Positions 1-8,832 of a stretch of DNA of 64,000 nucleotides are shown in pieces. The stretch's first letter is position 1. Each line of letters opens with the position of its first letter. The notes beneath the pieces were generated by a model. That model did no database searches. It worked only from the letters and a program-made list of their open reading frames with translations, and was not told the origin of the DNA. Position numbers and translations under genes: made by a program. The DNA comes from Anaerorhabdus sp964386325 (GTDB taxonomy: Bacteria; Bacillota_I; Bacilli_A; Erysipelotrichales; Erysipelotrichaceae), in contig CAYLQY010000010.1 in the NCBI GenBank assembly GCA_964386325.1, forward strand, positions 1 through 64,000, in the 5' to 3' direction.

Positions 1-50
1 ATGCCCTTATAGGGCGAAAATAAAACCACACGTTTTACGTGTGGATAGTT
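1..50. other. Tandem hairpins, possible end of an IS200/IS605 (tnpB) element
   Basis: Two short perfect hairpins sit next to each other at the window edge: GCCCT-TAT-AGGGC at 3-15 and CCACACG-TTTTA-CGTGTGG at 26-44. There is no coding sequence here. Paired hairpins like this occur at the right end of IS200/IS605/IS1341 elements, where they overlap the omega RNA. The tnpB gene would have to lie just outside the window. This is an inference from structure only; a terminator of the upstream gene is the alternative. Confidence 0.3.
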
Positions 51-137
51 ACTTAAAACTATTCTAACTCAAAAGTACTTTGATTGTATTTTCATGATGG
101 TTGGTATATGAATAAAGTAGATAACTGAAAGTGAGAC

Positions 138-695
138 ATGATTATGCCAAATAAATTAAATGCAAAACAAAAAGAAGAACTCTTACTTGTTTTAGAAGAA
201 CGATTCAATAAAAATATGAAACTACATAAAGCAATAAAATGGGAAGAGGTTTTAAAAAGACTAACACCTGAAAAACTTGCGACTCTTTCAATGATGGAAG
301 AGACAGGTGGAGAACCAGATGTTGTGGATATTGATAAAAAGACAGGTGAGATAATCTTTTTTGATTGCGCAAAAGAAACACCTATGGGAAGAAGAAATCT
401 TTGTTACGATAGGGCAGCACTTGAAGCAAGAAAAAAATTCCCGCCAGAAAACAGTGCTATGGATCTTGCGAAAGAAATGGGTATTGAATTATTGAGTGAG
501 GATCAATATCGCTACTTACAAAAACTATCAGAATTTGATTTAAAAACTTCAAGTTGGATTCTAACACCTGAAAAAGTACGCAAACTAGGTGGTGCTTTCT
601 TCTGTGATCGTCGCTATGACACAGTATTCACCTATCACAATGGTGCAGACTCTTATTACAGTGGTCGTGGTTTTAGAGGATATATTAAAGTATAG
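138..695 (+). CDS. DUF4256 family protein
   Basis: This is a 185-residue soluble protein that I recognise as the DUF4256 family. The typical blocks are TGGEPDVV near residue 57, the FDCAKETPMGRR block near 75, the NLCYDRAALEARK block near 87, a central LLSEDQYRYLQ segment, and the C-terminal LGGAFFCDRRYDTVF and YHNGADSYYSGRGFRG segments. The length matches the usual family length. No biochemical function is established that I know of. The gene stands alone, with a strong terminator right behind it. The start at 138 has only a weak purine-rich site upstream; a second ATG six bases later is possible. Confidence 0.85.
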   Translation: MIMPNKLNAKQKEELLLVLEERFNKNMKLHKAIKWEEVLKRLTPEKLATLSMMEETGGEPDVVDIDKKTGEIIFFDCAKETPMGRRNLCYDRAALEARKKFPPENSAMDLAKEMGIELLSEDQYRYLQKLSEFDLKTSSWILTPEKVRKLGGAFFCDRRYDTVFTYHNGADSYYSGRGFRGYIKV

Positions 696-717
696 TGTCA
701 TTTTTATACCATAATGA

Positions 718-758
718 GTAGTAATCTAATTGGAAAGAATGGATTACTACTTTTTTTT
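718..758 (+). terminator. Rho-independent terminator after DUF4256 gene
   Basis: A 9-bp perfect stem (GTAGTAATC / GATTACTAC) is followed by eight T residues. Confidence 0.9.
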
Positions 759-820
759 GTTATACTGTAAATGAATAATCATTATCTATATTCTAATGAA
801 TAAGGAGAAGAGGGAAATTT

Positions 821-991
821 ATGAAATATATGATTGAACTGGTTTGTTGTGTTGCAGCGATACTATTTTGGCAATATGGTTTTGTAGAAAAAAATGGTAT
901 CAAAAAAGGAGTGAAACAAAAAGTTATAGGTGTATCAGGTGCAGTTTTGAGTCTAGTGGTAATGATTCTTGGGTTTATAGTATTTGATTGA
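821..991 (+). CDS. Small membrane protein, 56 aa
   Basis: This short ORF starts at an ATG ten bases after a strong AAGGAGAAGAGGG ribosome binding site and ends with TGA. The product has two predicted membrane segments: residues about 4-18 (IELVCCVAAILFW) and about 36-55 (VIGVSGAVLSLVVMILGFIVF). They are separated by a basic, lysine-rich loop. It is followed by its own terminator, so it looks like a monocistronic gene. I do not recognise a family. The good ribosome binding site, hydrophobic pattern and flanking terminators support a real gene. Confidence 0.6.
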   Translation: MKYMIELVCCVAAILFWQYGFVEKNGIKKGVKQKVIGVSGAVLSLVVMILGFIVFD

Positions 992-1001
992 TAAGATATC
1001 T

Positions 1002-1040
1002 TGCAAGATGCATAAAAGTCAATGTGTCTTGCATTTTTAT
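1002..1040 (+). terminator. Terminator after small membrane protein gene
   Basis: The stem TGCAAGA / TCTTGCA, with an 18-nt loop, is followed by TTTTTATTT. A TATAAT box at 1056-1061 just downstream may be the -10 of the next operon; no good -35 was seen. Confidence 0.7.
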
Positions 1041-1112
1041 TTGTTAAGAAAGGGGTATAATCTAATTGTCTCAAAGATAAGACAGGTCTCACTTGGTGAG
1101 GAGGAAATGAAA

Positions 1113-1985
1113 ATGGGAATAGTTATTGAAACTAAAAAACTGACAAAGAATTATGGGAAATCTAGAGGGATTGTTGATGTTGATTTAATTGTAAACGAAG
1201 GTGAAATTTTTGGCTTTATTGGTCCTAATGGGGCAGGTAAATCAACAACAATTCGTACTTTGTTATCGTTGATTACAAAGACCAGTGGTGAAGCTACAAT
1301 TTTTGGTAAAGATTGTCATGAATACCGCGTAGAACTGCTAAAAGATATTGGATATTTACCAAGTGAAGTTTTCTATTATGATAATATGAAGGCAATTGAT
1401 TTATTGAAATATTCAGCAAGTTTCTACAACAAGGATTGCACAAATCGGATTAAAGAATTAGCTGAAAAACTAGAGCTAGATCTCAATAAAAAAATTGAGG
1501 ACATGAGTTTAGGGAATAAGAAGAAAGTTGGAATTATTCAAGGTTTACTACATTCTCCAAAATTAATCATTCTGGATGAACCAACATCCGGTTTAGACCC
1601 ACTTATTCAAAAGAAATTCTTTGATATCATTAAAGAAGAGAATGAAAAAGGTGCAACGGTACTTTTCTCATCACATATCTTAAGTGAAGTACAAAAAATT
1701 TGTGATCGTGTTGCGATTATCAAAGATGGTAAAATTATAAGCACGCAAAAGATAAGTGACTTACAAGAAAATTCATATAAAAAAGTGAGCTTTACAAGTA
1801 GAAATCAACTAGCACAATTACAACTTGATGGTATCAGCCAAATGGAAATGGTAGACAACAATGTTGCATTTCTATACAAAGGTGATTGTAATAAATTAGT
1901 TCAAGAATTATGTAAGTATGATTTGATGAATGTAGAAATTAGTGAACCTTCACTAGAAGAGATATTTCTTCACTACTATATTTAG
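1113..1985 (+). CDS. ABC-2 type exporter, ATP-binding protein
   Basis: This is the ATPase of a DrrA/BcrA-like ABC-2 export system, about 290 residues. Walker A is GPNGAGKST, the signature region reads MSLGNKKKVGI (a degenerate LSGGQ), Walker B is LIILDEPTSGLDP, and the switch histidine is in SSHILSEV. The last 80 residues are the variable C-terminal domain usual in this family. I chose the ATG at 1113 because GAGGAGG at 1098-1104 lies 8 nt upstream; the ATG at 1107 is too close. The gene begins an operon with two permeases directly behind it, the first 8 bp downstream. The substrate cannot be told; drugs or antimicrobial peptides are usual for the family. Confidence 0.9.
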   Translation: MGIVIETKKLTKNYGKSRGIVDVDLIVNEGEIFGFIGPNGAGKSTTIRTLLSLITKTSGEATIFGKDCHEYRVELLKDIGYLPSEVFYYDNMKAIDLLKYSASFYNKDCTNRIKELAEKLELDLNKKIEDMSLGNKKKVGIIQGLLHSPKLIILDEPTSGLDPLIQKKFFDIIKEENEKGATVLFSSHILSEVQKICDRVAIIKDGKIISTQKISDLQENSYKKVSFTSRNQLAQLQLDGISQMEMVDNNVAFLYKGDCNKLVQELCKYDLMNVEISEPSLEEIFLHYYI

Positions 1986-1993
1986 GTGATCTT

Positions 1994-2785
1994 ATGAATA
2001 TAATAAAATTTGAAATAAAGCGCCAATGGTTGACATTAAGTTTATGGACACTATTATTTGTGGCAGTTATGTTGGCATTGTTTATTGGTGTATATCCATT
2101 ATTTCGTGAAAGTTTAAAAGATATCATGAGTGTCATTAGCAGTATGCCAGAGGAGTTCTTAAAAGCCTTCTCCGTTGATTTAAATACGATGGTAGACTTT
2201 AGTGGTTTCTATGAATTCTCTTATGCCTATTTATCATTGATGGGTGCAATCATGGCAGCTTCTTTTGGTTTAGCGATTTTCGCAAGAGAAAAGAAAGTAA
2301 AATGTACCGATTTTCTATTCACAAAACCTTGTTCAAGGCAAAGTATTTTTATCAGTAAATATAGTACAGGATTAATGTTAATAATAATATTCAATGTACT
2401 TTACATTGCGATTAGTTGTTTCTATGGTGTGAAGTATGATAATTCGTTGAATACGATGCTTCTTGCATCAAGCATGATGTTTCTAACCCAACTCTTTTTC
2501 TATCATACAGCTATCTTAGTAGCGATTTATTTGAAGAAGATTAGATCAGTATCAAATACCGCTACGTTATTGGGATTTGCAGGATTTATTATCGTAGCAC
2601 TAAATAATGTATTAGAAATTGAGGGGCTTCAATATTTATCACCATTGAAATATTTTGATCCAATACGCTTTTTTGGAGGCGTGGTATCAGATTGGTCAGT
2701 TATGATCGTTGGTTGTGTCTTGTTGGTATTATTCATAGTAATTGCGTTTATTCGCTATGTGAAACAAGACGTGAAAGCAGTGTAG
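1994..2785 (+). CDS. ABC-2 type exporter, permease subunit
   Basis: This 263-residue integral membrane protein has about six predicted hydrophobic segments, beginning with LSLWTLLFVAVMLALFIGV near residue 13. The conserved-looking FAREKKVKCTDFLFTKPCSR loop is typical of ABC-2 permeases of the YhaP/BcrB kind. It follows the ATPase by 8 bp and is followed at once by a second, related permease. The loop motif LFTKPCSRQSI resembles IFTKPRSRSYI in the next gene, so the two are distant paralogues that probably form a heterodimeric pore. Confidence 0.85.
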   Translation: MNIIKFEIKRQWLTLSLWTLLFVAVMLALFIGVYPLFRESLKDIMSVISSMPEEFLKAFSVDLNTMVDFSGFYEFSYAYLSLMGAIMAASFGLAIFAREKKVKCTDFLFTKPCSRQSIFISKYSTGLMLIIIFNVLYIAISCFYGVKYDNSLNTMLLASSMMFLTQLFFYHTAILVAIYLKKIRSVSNTATLLGFAGFIIVALNNVLEIEGLQYLSPLKYFDPIRFFGGVVSDWSVMIVGCVLLVLFIVIAFIRYVKQDVKAV

Positions 2786-2794
2786 GTGAAAACA

Positions 2795-3595
2795 ATGAAT
2801 ATTATTAAAAGAGAATTACGATTAGGTTTGAAGTCTTTTATATTTTGGACAATTGGAATATTTATTCTTATTGTCATGGGATTGATTAAATTTACGGGTG
2901 TTGCCGAAAGTGGTGTTTCAATGGTAGGAATTATTAATCAAATTCCACGGGTTATTCAAGCACTGATTGGTATTGTTGGAATCAATATTGAAACAATTGG
3001 AGGCTATTATGCTGTATTGTTTTATTTTGTATCATTATGTGCAAGTATCTATGGAATAATGCTTGCTTCAAATGCGGTGAATCGCGAAGCAATTGATAAG
3101 ACATATGAATTTATATTTACAAAGCCAAGAAGTCGCTCTTATATACTCACGATGAAATTAGTTGCAGGATTTATTTATTTGACCTTGTTTATGGTACTAA
3201 ATATTATATTTTCAATACTTGGTATTCAAATGTTGAATCTAGGTCAATCAATGTTCAATGAAATCATGTTGTTTAGCGCAACTACGTATTTAGTAAGTTT
3301 AACATTCTACAGTATTACGGCTTTACTATCAACATTTAGTAAACAGGCTGACAAAGGAGCATTATATGCAAATATCATTTTCATGATTACATTTATCATT
3401 GGTATAATTGTAGATATGTTAGAGAAACCAGGTTTCTTGAGATTGTTAGCACCACTTAAATACTTTCAACCTTCTGATATTCTCAACGGAAGCTATCAAG
3501 GTGTTTATGTTATCGTATGTATTGTGATTATTATAGTGTCTTTAACAGGTACATATAATTTATTTAACAAGAAAGATATGAGTGCAGTAAATTAA
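2795..3595 (+). CDS. ABC-2 type exporter, second permease subunit
   Basis: This is a membrane protein of 266 residues with about six hydrophobic segments. It shares the loop pattern FTKPRSRSYI and the LAPLKYFQPSDIL motif with the preceding permease (LSPLKYFDPIRFF there). The ATG at 2795 is preferred to the GTG at 2786 because a TAGGTGA site overlaps the stop codon of the previous gene at the right distance. Tight spacing implies translational coupling. Together with the ATPase at 1113 it should make one complete exporter. Confidence 0.85.
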   Translation: MNIIKRELRLGLKSFIFWTIGIFILIVMGLIKFTGVAESGVSMVGIINQIPRVIQALIGIVGINIETIGGYYAVLFYFVSLCASIYGIMLASNAVNREAIDKTYEFIFTKPRSRSYILTMKLVAGFIYLTLFMVLNIIFSILGIQMLNLGQSMFNEIMLFSATTYLVSLTFYSITALLSTFSKQADKGALYANIIFMITFIIGIIVDMLEKPGFLRLLAPLKYFQPSDILNGSYQGVYVIVCIVIIIVSLTGTYNLFNKKDMSAVN

Positions 3596-3646
3596 TACAA
3601 TCTTAATAAAATATTCGTTATTGTTAATAAGTAAAAGAAAGGGGTT

Positions 3647-4555
3647 ATGCTGAAAGGCATAGTGATTTGTATGATTAAAGTAAATGATTTAACACTTCAA
3701 TACCACAGTGGAAAAGGTGTATTCGACTTGAATTTTGAAGTAAAAGAGGGGGAAGTTATTGGATATCTTGGACCAAATGGTGCAGGCAAGACGACAACTA
3801 TCCGTGCCCTCATGGGATTTATTAAACCTGATAAAGGAACGACAACAATACAAGGTTTAGATTCATTTGAGGACGCACCCCAAATTATGAAGAATTTAGG
3901 ATATCTACCAGGTGAGATTTCATTTATTGATGGAATGACAGGTGAAGAATATCTTAAATATATGGCAGATGTTAGAGGGCTTAAAGATTTAACACGTCAA
4001 AAAGAACTTATTAAAATGTTTGAGTTTTCACCCCAAGGCAGTATCAAGAAATATTCAAAAGGAATGAAACAAAAACTGGGTATTGTAGCTGCGTTTATGC
4101 ATGATCCCGATGTATTGATTTTGGATGAGCCAACAAGTGGATTAGATCCATTGATGCAAAATCGTTTTGTTGAATTGATTTTAGAAGAAAAGAAAAAAGG
4201 GAAGACAATTCTGATGTCTAGCCACATGTTTGAGGAAGTTGAAAGAACTTGTGATAATGTATTGATTATTAAAGATGGACGTATTGTTGCACATTCAGAT
4301 ATTCAAACATTAAAGAATACGCAAAGAAAAGGATTCGAAATTAAAACGCCTGAATTAGATAAAGCGATGGGAGTATTAATAGAAGCAGGCTTTAATGCTT
4401 CGAATAATAATGATGTACTTGAAGTATATGTAACAGGTGATCGTGTTGATAAATTTATTAAAACGTGTTCAATGTTTACGGTAACTTCATTAGATATCAA
4501 AGCACAAACATTAGAAGATGTATTTATGCATTTTTATTCTAAGGAGGCAAAATAA
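3647..4555 (+). CDS. ABC-2 type exporter, second ATP-binding protein
   Basis: This is the ATPase of a second ABC-2 exporter (up to 302 residues). Walker A is GPNGAGKTT, the signature is YSKGMKQKLGI, Walker B is LILDEPTSGLDP and the H-loop is SSHMFEEV. The start is uncertain: 3647 has an AAAGGGG site very close to it, whereas the ATG at 3671 gives the usual family start MIKVNDL. The 50-bp gap after the previous permease contains no clear terminator, so both exporters may form one transcript. A single permease gene follows one base after the stop. Confidence 0.9.
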   Translation: MLKGIVICMIKVNDLTLQYHSGKGVFDLNFEVKEGEVIGYLGPNGAGKTTTIRALMGFIKPDKGTTTIQGLDSFEDAPQIMKNLGYLPGEISFIDGMTGEEYLKYMADVRGLKDLTRQKELIKMFEFSPQGSIKKYSKGMKQKLGIVAAFMHDPDVLILDEPTSGLDPLMQNRFVELILEEKKKGKTILMSSHMFEEVERTCDNVLIIKDGRIVAHSDIQTLKNTQRKGFEIKTPELDKAMGVLIEAGFNASNNNDVLEVYVTGDRVDKFIKTCSMFTVTSLDIKAQTLEDVFMHFYSKEAK

Positions 4556-4556
4556 G

Positions 4557-5354
4557 ATGAGTTTTCCATTATTTAAATTAACCTTGAAAAAGAATTGGAT
4601 TTTAGGCTTAATCTTTACCCTTGTACTGATGATGTACTCTGGTGTCATGATTTCTATGTTTGATCCTGCAAGTATTGATAACTTGATGAAGATGTTTGAA
4701 CTGTTTCCACCAGAAATAATGAAGATGTTAGGATTTGCGGAAGCATTTACGGATATGACAGGCTATCTTGCAAGTTGGTTGTACGGTTTATTAATGATTG
4801 GATTTCCAATGGTTTATAGTATTATGCTCGGTAATAAATTAATTGCGAAAACAGTAGATAATGGTTCAATCGCATGTTTATTATCAACCCCTGATTCTCG
4901 TGTAAAAATTGCATTAACAAAAGCAATTTATGCAATTGTATCAATGATTGTATTACTGGGTATTGTCTATGTATTCAACATTACTTTAAGCAATGCCATG
5001 TTCCCAGGAAGTTTGGATGTTGAAGCGTTTACTAACTTAAATATTACAGTGCTACTTGTCAATATAACAGTTATGTCAATTACATTCTTCTGTTCATGTT
5101 TATTCTCTGATATAAAGTATTCTATTGGCTTTGGAACTGGAATTCCATTAGCATTCTTGTTGATTAAAATGCTTAGTGGTGTTTCTGATAAACTAGATTT
5201 TTTAACAAAGATTTCAATATTTGGTTGGTATGACCCAATGAAGATTGCCATTGGAGAAGTGGCGTTAACTGCAAATATTGCATACATTGTAATTACGCTT
5301 ATTTTGTTTGTTGCAGGAATCATGATATTCAAACGTAAACGCTTGGCTGTTTAA
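4557..5354 (+). CDS. ABC-2 type exporter, permease of second system
   Basis: This 265-residue protein has about six predicted membrane segments (first near residue 12, LGLIFTLVLMMYSGVMI). The loop KTVDNGSIACLLSTPDSR is equivalent to the FTKP loops of the two permeases upstream. The start at 4557 is set by AAGGAGG inside the end of the ATPase gene. As the only permease next to the second ATPase it may work as a homodimer or pair with the upstream permeases. Both ATPases and all three permeases lie in one block, suggesting two related exporters or one mixed complex. Confidence 0.85.
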   Translation: MSFPLFKLTLKKNWILGLIFTLVLMMYSGVMISMFDPASIDNLMKMFELFPPEIMKMLGFAEAFTDMTGYLASWLYGLLMIGFPMVYSIMLGNKLIAKTVDNGSIACLLSTPDSRVKIALTKAIYAIVSMIVLLGIVYVFNITLSNAMFPGSLDVEAFTNLNITVLLVNITVMSITFFCSCLFSDIKYSIGFGTGIPLAFLLIKMLSGVSDKLDFLTKISIFGWYDPMKIAIGEVALTANIAYIVITLILFVAGIMIFKRKRLAV

Positions 5355-5394
5355 AAAACTTGCGTCGAATTGAAATGAGCTTTATCATAGTAGT

Positions 5395-6288
5395 ATGAAA
5401 TATGAGATAAAGTTCAACCAAATAAATTTTAATGAATGTAATGAGGTTGAAGGAAAGACAGTTGTTGAATTCCTTCAACTTTTTAAAGTTTCTAAAAAGA
5501 ATATTCATATCTTGTTTCAAGAAAAGCGACTAAGATTAAATCGCGAGATTGCGACAAGAGAAAGTAGATTGAAAAAAGAGGATATCCTGACAATACAATT
5601 ACCAGAGGAGGAAATTGATTATGCCTATGATAATCAGTCTGCCCAAGTTGTTTATGAAGATGATCTTGTTTTAATTGTACATAAAGATGCAGGAATCATT
5701 GTGCATGATGAAAAAGAAAAGAGTGGAACATTAGCGAATCAAGTCGCCACTTATTATGCTCAAACAAATCAAAATCATGCAGTACGTTATATTCATCGCC
5801 TAGATGAAGAAACAAAAGGCTTAGTTTTCTTTTCAAAGATATCTTTATTACAACCTTGGTTTGATGATGAGTTAAAGGAAAAGAAAATTAAACGTTTCTA
5901 TTATGCGGTTGTTGAAGGCGAAATGAAAATAGGAAAAAAACAAACAATAAACCAACCGATTGGTAGAAATCGTCATGATGCTAAGAAAATGATTATCGCT
6001 TCTTCAGGAAAAGAAGCAACTACGAAGATACAATGCATAAATTCTAAGAATGGATTATCATTAATCCAATGTGAACTAGAAACAGGCAGAACCCATCAAA
6101 TTCGAGTGCATCTAGCTTCTATTGGATATCCAATTGTAAATGATGAGTACTACGGTTCAAAAACAAGTAAGTGGAAGGGTATGGGACTCTATGCTTATAA
6201 ACTTGAATGGCAAGAAATCTTTACAAATAAAAAAAGAGTCATTACTGACCCTTATCTTGAAGAACTAGAATATTTTAAAGTACGTTGA
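5395..6288 (+). CDS. RluA-family pseudouridine synthase
   Basis: This 297-residue enzyme converts specific uridines in rRNA or tRNA to pseudouridine. The N-terminal 70 residues look like an S4 RNA-binding domain. The catalytic motif HRLDEETKG is at residues 134-142, with Asp137 as the expected nucleophile. The C-terminal ETGRTHQIRVHLASIGYPIVND blocks are typical of the family. The target site (RluD-like or another position) cannot be fixed from sequence alone. No strong ribosome binding site precedes the ATG at 5395. The 3' end overlaps by 14 bp with the convergent HAD gene. Confidence 0.9.
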   Translation: MKYEIKFNQINFNECNEVEGKTVVEFLQLFKVSKKNIHILFQEKRLRLNREIATRESRLKKEDILTIQLPEEEIDYAYDNQSAQVVYEDDLVLIVHKDAGIIVHDEKEKSGTLANQVATYYAQTNQNHAVRYIHRLDEETKGLVFFSKISLLQPWFDDELKEKKIKRFYYAVVEGEMKIGKKQTINQPIGRNRHDAKKMIIASSGKEATTKIQCINSKNGLSLIQCELETGRTHQIRVHLASIGYPIVNDEYYGSKTSKWKGMGLYAYKLEWQEIFTNKKRVITDPYLEELEYFKVR

Positions 6289-7072
6289 AATGCCTGATTG
6301 CGAAATCAACACCATCTTCATCAACAGAGGTTGTAACAAAATCAGCCTCTTTTTTTACGATGTCACGAGCATTTCCCATGGCCACACCAATTTTAGCTTG
6401 ACGTAACATTTCAATGTCATTCTCCGCGTCACCAAAAGACATTACATTATCCCAAGTTAGATTATTCATTTTTAATACAGATGCAATTGTAGTTGCTTTA
6501 CTAAATGTAGGTGGGTAAGCATCATATCCTTTAGAATAAGACCAAGCGAATACTAAACTTGGTATTTTTTCTTTGAAAGTTTCAATAATTGCTTCATCAC
6601 CAATTAGAAATGCCCCTAATGGTAATCCGTTTGTTTTATGGAAAGCAACATCTGTTGGATTCGCAAAGACCGCATTACCATAATCTTTATCACCAACATA
6701 TCCTTTGTAGAATTTATCATAATTAGAATAAATAACTACACCTTCTTTGAATTTAAAACCTAATCCAATATTGTGTTCTTCACAAAGCTGATAAAGAAGA
6801 TCAACATCTTCTTCATTCATGGGATAACTTTCAAGTACAGTCCCGTGTTTATCAACTAAACAAGCTCCGTTAATTGTCACGAAATAGTCTGGATTAACAT
6901 CTTCAAATAAACTTTCATGAATAAATGAATAATGTCTACCAGTAGCTATCAAAATTTGAATACCTTTTGATTTAGCTTCATCAAATGTTTCTTTTAATTT
7001 AGTACTAATACTTTCACGAGAATATGGAATCAATGTGCCATCAATATCACATACTAGCATTTTTATTGTCAT
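6275..7072 (-). CDS. HAD-superfamily (Cof-type) phosphatase
   Basis: This 265-residue protein has all four HAD motifs of the Cof/YbjI-like type IIB subgroup. Motif I is CDIDGT with Asp9 and Asp11, motif II is ATGR near residue 43, Lys lies in the FSKATT segment, and motif IV is GDAENDIEML. These enzymes dephosphorylate sugar phosphates or cofactors such as FMN and PLP precursors; the substrate here is unknown. The start is well supported by AAGGAGA 8 nt upstream. The 3' end overlaps the convergent pseudouridine synthase gene by 14 bp. Confidence 0.9.
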   Translation of the reverse strand: MTIKMLVCDIDGTLIPYSRESISTKLKETFDEAKSKGIQILIATGRHYSFIHESLFEDVNPDYFVTINGACLVDKHGTVLESYPMNEEDVDLLYQLCEEHNIGLGFKFKEGVVIYSNYDKFYKGYVGDKDYGNAVFANPTDVAFHKTNGLPLGAFLIGDEAIIETFKEKIPSLVFAWSYSKGYDAYPPTFSKATTIASVLKMNNLTWDNVMSFGDAENDIEMLRQAKIGVAMGNARDIVKKEADFVTTSVDEDGVDFAIRHFNVL

Positions 7073-7103
7073 AATTTATCTCCTTGTTGTTTCTTATTAT
7101 ATC

Positions 7104-7646
7104 TTATTCTTTAATAAAGGTGAAATAGCGGGATAGATTTTGGCGTGAAAGTAGCACATTAATCAAAATAGATATGAATACACCGACGCCAGTATCAATC
7201 ATACGGTTGATAGCGTAGCTTATGTATTGGTCATGGGGTGTGTTCAACATAACGATATAAAAGACAACAGCACCACCTTGAATCGCTCCAGGATAGCCTA
7301 GAAATTGGCTAAGTATAATAAGGCAAGTAATTCCAATTAATAAAAAGAGTATTTGCATGAACTTACCGGAAGTTTGTTGTTGAAGATAAAAAAATAACAT
7401 CCCTAAACAACCACCAATAATCGTTCCTATAAAACGATTACCACCACTTTTCCAAGGTGTCTCAGTTGATGTCTCCATACCAAATACTGCACCGATACAA
7501 GCAAATGTTGAATTCCTGTCAATGAGTATATAAATTATTGCGCACAGTGTAGTACTGATTGCGGTTTTAATGCTTCTTAATCCTAATTTTGGAAGTTTTT
7601 TCTTTGGTTTAGTCGTATTGTCGATAGATTGTTTTAGCTCTGACAT
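7104..7646 (-). CDS. Aromatic acid exporter / FUSC-like membrane protein
   Basis: The 180-residue product has a basic N-terminus (TKPKKKLPKLGLR) followed by about five hydrophobic segments. It includes the recognisable RFIGTIIGG and INRMIDTGVGVFISILINVLL blocks seen in the short aromatic-acid-exporter (FUSC-like) proteins of Gram-positive bacteria. These are thought to export aromatic carboxylic acids, but few have been tested. AAGGGGAT precedes the ATG. It lies just upstream of the HAD gene on the same strand with 31 bp between them, so the two may be cotranscribed. Confidence 0.75.
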   Translation of the reverse strand: MSELKQSIDNTTKPKKKLPKLGLRSIKTAISTTLCAIIYILIDRNSTFACIGAVFGMETSTETPWKSGGNRFIGTIIGGCLGMLFFYLQQQTSGKFMQILFLLIGITCLIILSQFLGYPGAIQGGAVVFYIVMLNTPHDQYISYAINRMIDTGVGVFISILINVLLSRQNLSRYFTFIKE

Positions 7647-7762
7647 ACAGTTATCCCCTTATCACATATGTTCCATATTACAAAGGGTAATAAGAAATAT
7701 CAAGATTTTTGTGAAATCTTTTAAATTAATGCGTATTGTGATAAACTTACTTCGTTACATTT

Positions 7763-7839
7763 GCGCCCATAGCTCAATTGGATAGAGTTTTTGATTCCGA
7801 TTCAAAAGGTTGCAGGTTCAAGTCCTGTTGGGCGCGCCA
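7763..7839 (+). tRNA. tRNA-Arg (anticodon CCG)
   Basis: The full cloverleaf can be drawn. The acceptor stem is GCGCCCA / TGGGCGC, the D-stem GCTC / GAGT, the anticodon stem TTTGA / TCAAA with loop TTCCGAT, and the T-arm GCAGG-TTCAAGT-CCTGT. The discriminator is G and CCA is encoded. The anticodon CCG reads the rare Arg codon CGG. A terminator follows at 7871. Its 3' end and flank are echoed at other places in the next 11 kb, so it is a likely integration site. Confidence 0.95.
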
Positions 7840-7869
7840 ATCTGATATAACGCGATAGATATCATGTCG
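7827..7869 (+). repeat. tRNA-Arg 3'-end/flank repeat, reference copy
   Basis: These 43 bases cover the last part of the tRNA-Arg and 30 bases beyond it. By eye, 35 of 43 positions match 19128-19170, and the core AATCTGATATAA also recurs exactly at 9411-9422. The repeat could be an attachment-site-like sequence at the left edge of the accessory region. Confidence 0.6.
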
Positions 7870-7870
7870 T

Positions 7871-7896
7871 AAAAGCCTTTTGTAGAAGGCTTTTTT
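7871..7896 (+). terminator. Terminator of tRNA-Arg transcript
   Basis: The stem AAGCCTT / AAGGCTT, with a short loop, runs into six T residues about 30 bases after the tRNA. Confidence 0.85.
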
Positions 7897-8052
7897 GATG
7901 TTTTATTCATAATTTTGAAATCAATCAAACCATAGATATCATAGTTGAAATTGGGAGTTTTAATCTGCAATTATGATGATGTTGATAGTAAATCGAGGAA
8001 TTTAATAAAAATGGATGTCTAGGTAAATCAATTAGAAGATAAATGATTTTGA

Positions 8053-8769
8053 CTAATTATCTTTCGCATTTATTTCAGTCATATATCCAGCTGTGATAAT
8101 TCCAGCTGGTAACGCAATAATTGCAATACCAAACATAGAAGAAACCATAGTTATCAGTCTTCCAAAATCTGAAACTGGATAAATATCACCATAACCCACT
8201 GTTGTTAATGATACAGTTGCCCAATATATTGCGTCAAAGAAGGTTTTAAATGAATTTGGCTCAACATTAAAGATTAGCAATGCCATGATAAAGATATAAG
8301 AAACAGCTAAAATTAATACCGCAACTAAAGCATCTTTAGAACGCTTTAAGACGTTCTATATAATGATAAAGCTCTTGGAGTAACGCAATGTTTTAAATAC
8401 TCTAAAAACTCTTAAAGCTCGTATCATTCTAAAAATACGAAGTAACTTTAAACTGCTATTTATATGTACTAAGGAAGGAAGTATCGATATTAAATCAATA
8501 ATTGCATATCCAGTAAATGGATATTTAATGAATGAAACGAATGATTTTTCCTTGAATTTGAAATCTGCAGTTATTAATCTTAGAAAATAATCAATAATAA
8601 ATATAACCACCGTAATTGAATTGATCATTTCGAATAATTTAGTTTCTTGTTTAAAAGCTAAAGGTATGAGACTAATAAATATGACTGCCAACATAAACCA
8701 ATCATAAAATTTGCTTAAAAGATCTTTACCATTCGATACTTCAATTATTTCATATATTCTTTTTCTCAT
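8053..8769 (-). pseudogene. Voltage-gated-type K+ channel (ion_trans), interrupted by an amber codon
   Basis: Two reading frames in the same phase form one six-helix potassium channel of about 238 codons. The N-terminal part (8356-8769) has S1-S4, including an S4-like segment LLRIFRMIRALRVFRVFKTLR. The C-terminal part (from about 8290 down to 8053) has the pore with the selectivity filter TTVGYGD and the last helix. They are joined without a frame change, but a TAG codon at 8356-8358 interrupts the frame where a sense codon such as AAG would restore it. The downstream part could restart at the ATG at 8286. Either this is a recent nonsense mutation or a sequencing error. It lies between tRNA-Arg and a dead rhuM gene. 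Confidence 0.8.
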
Positions 8770-8832
8770 ATGAATACCCCATATTATTTGTTGCTATACT
8801 TTATGCTGTTAATTGTACAATAAAGATCTAAC

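Noticed and set aside
793..1092. 99-aa minus-strand ORF
   Set aside because: It is antisense to the small membrane protein gene and two terminator stems, has no ribosome binding site and looks like random AT-rich translation.
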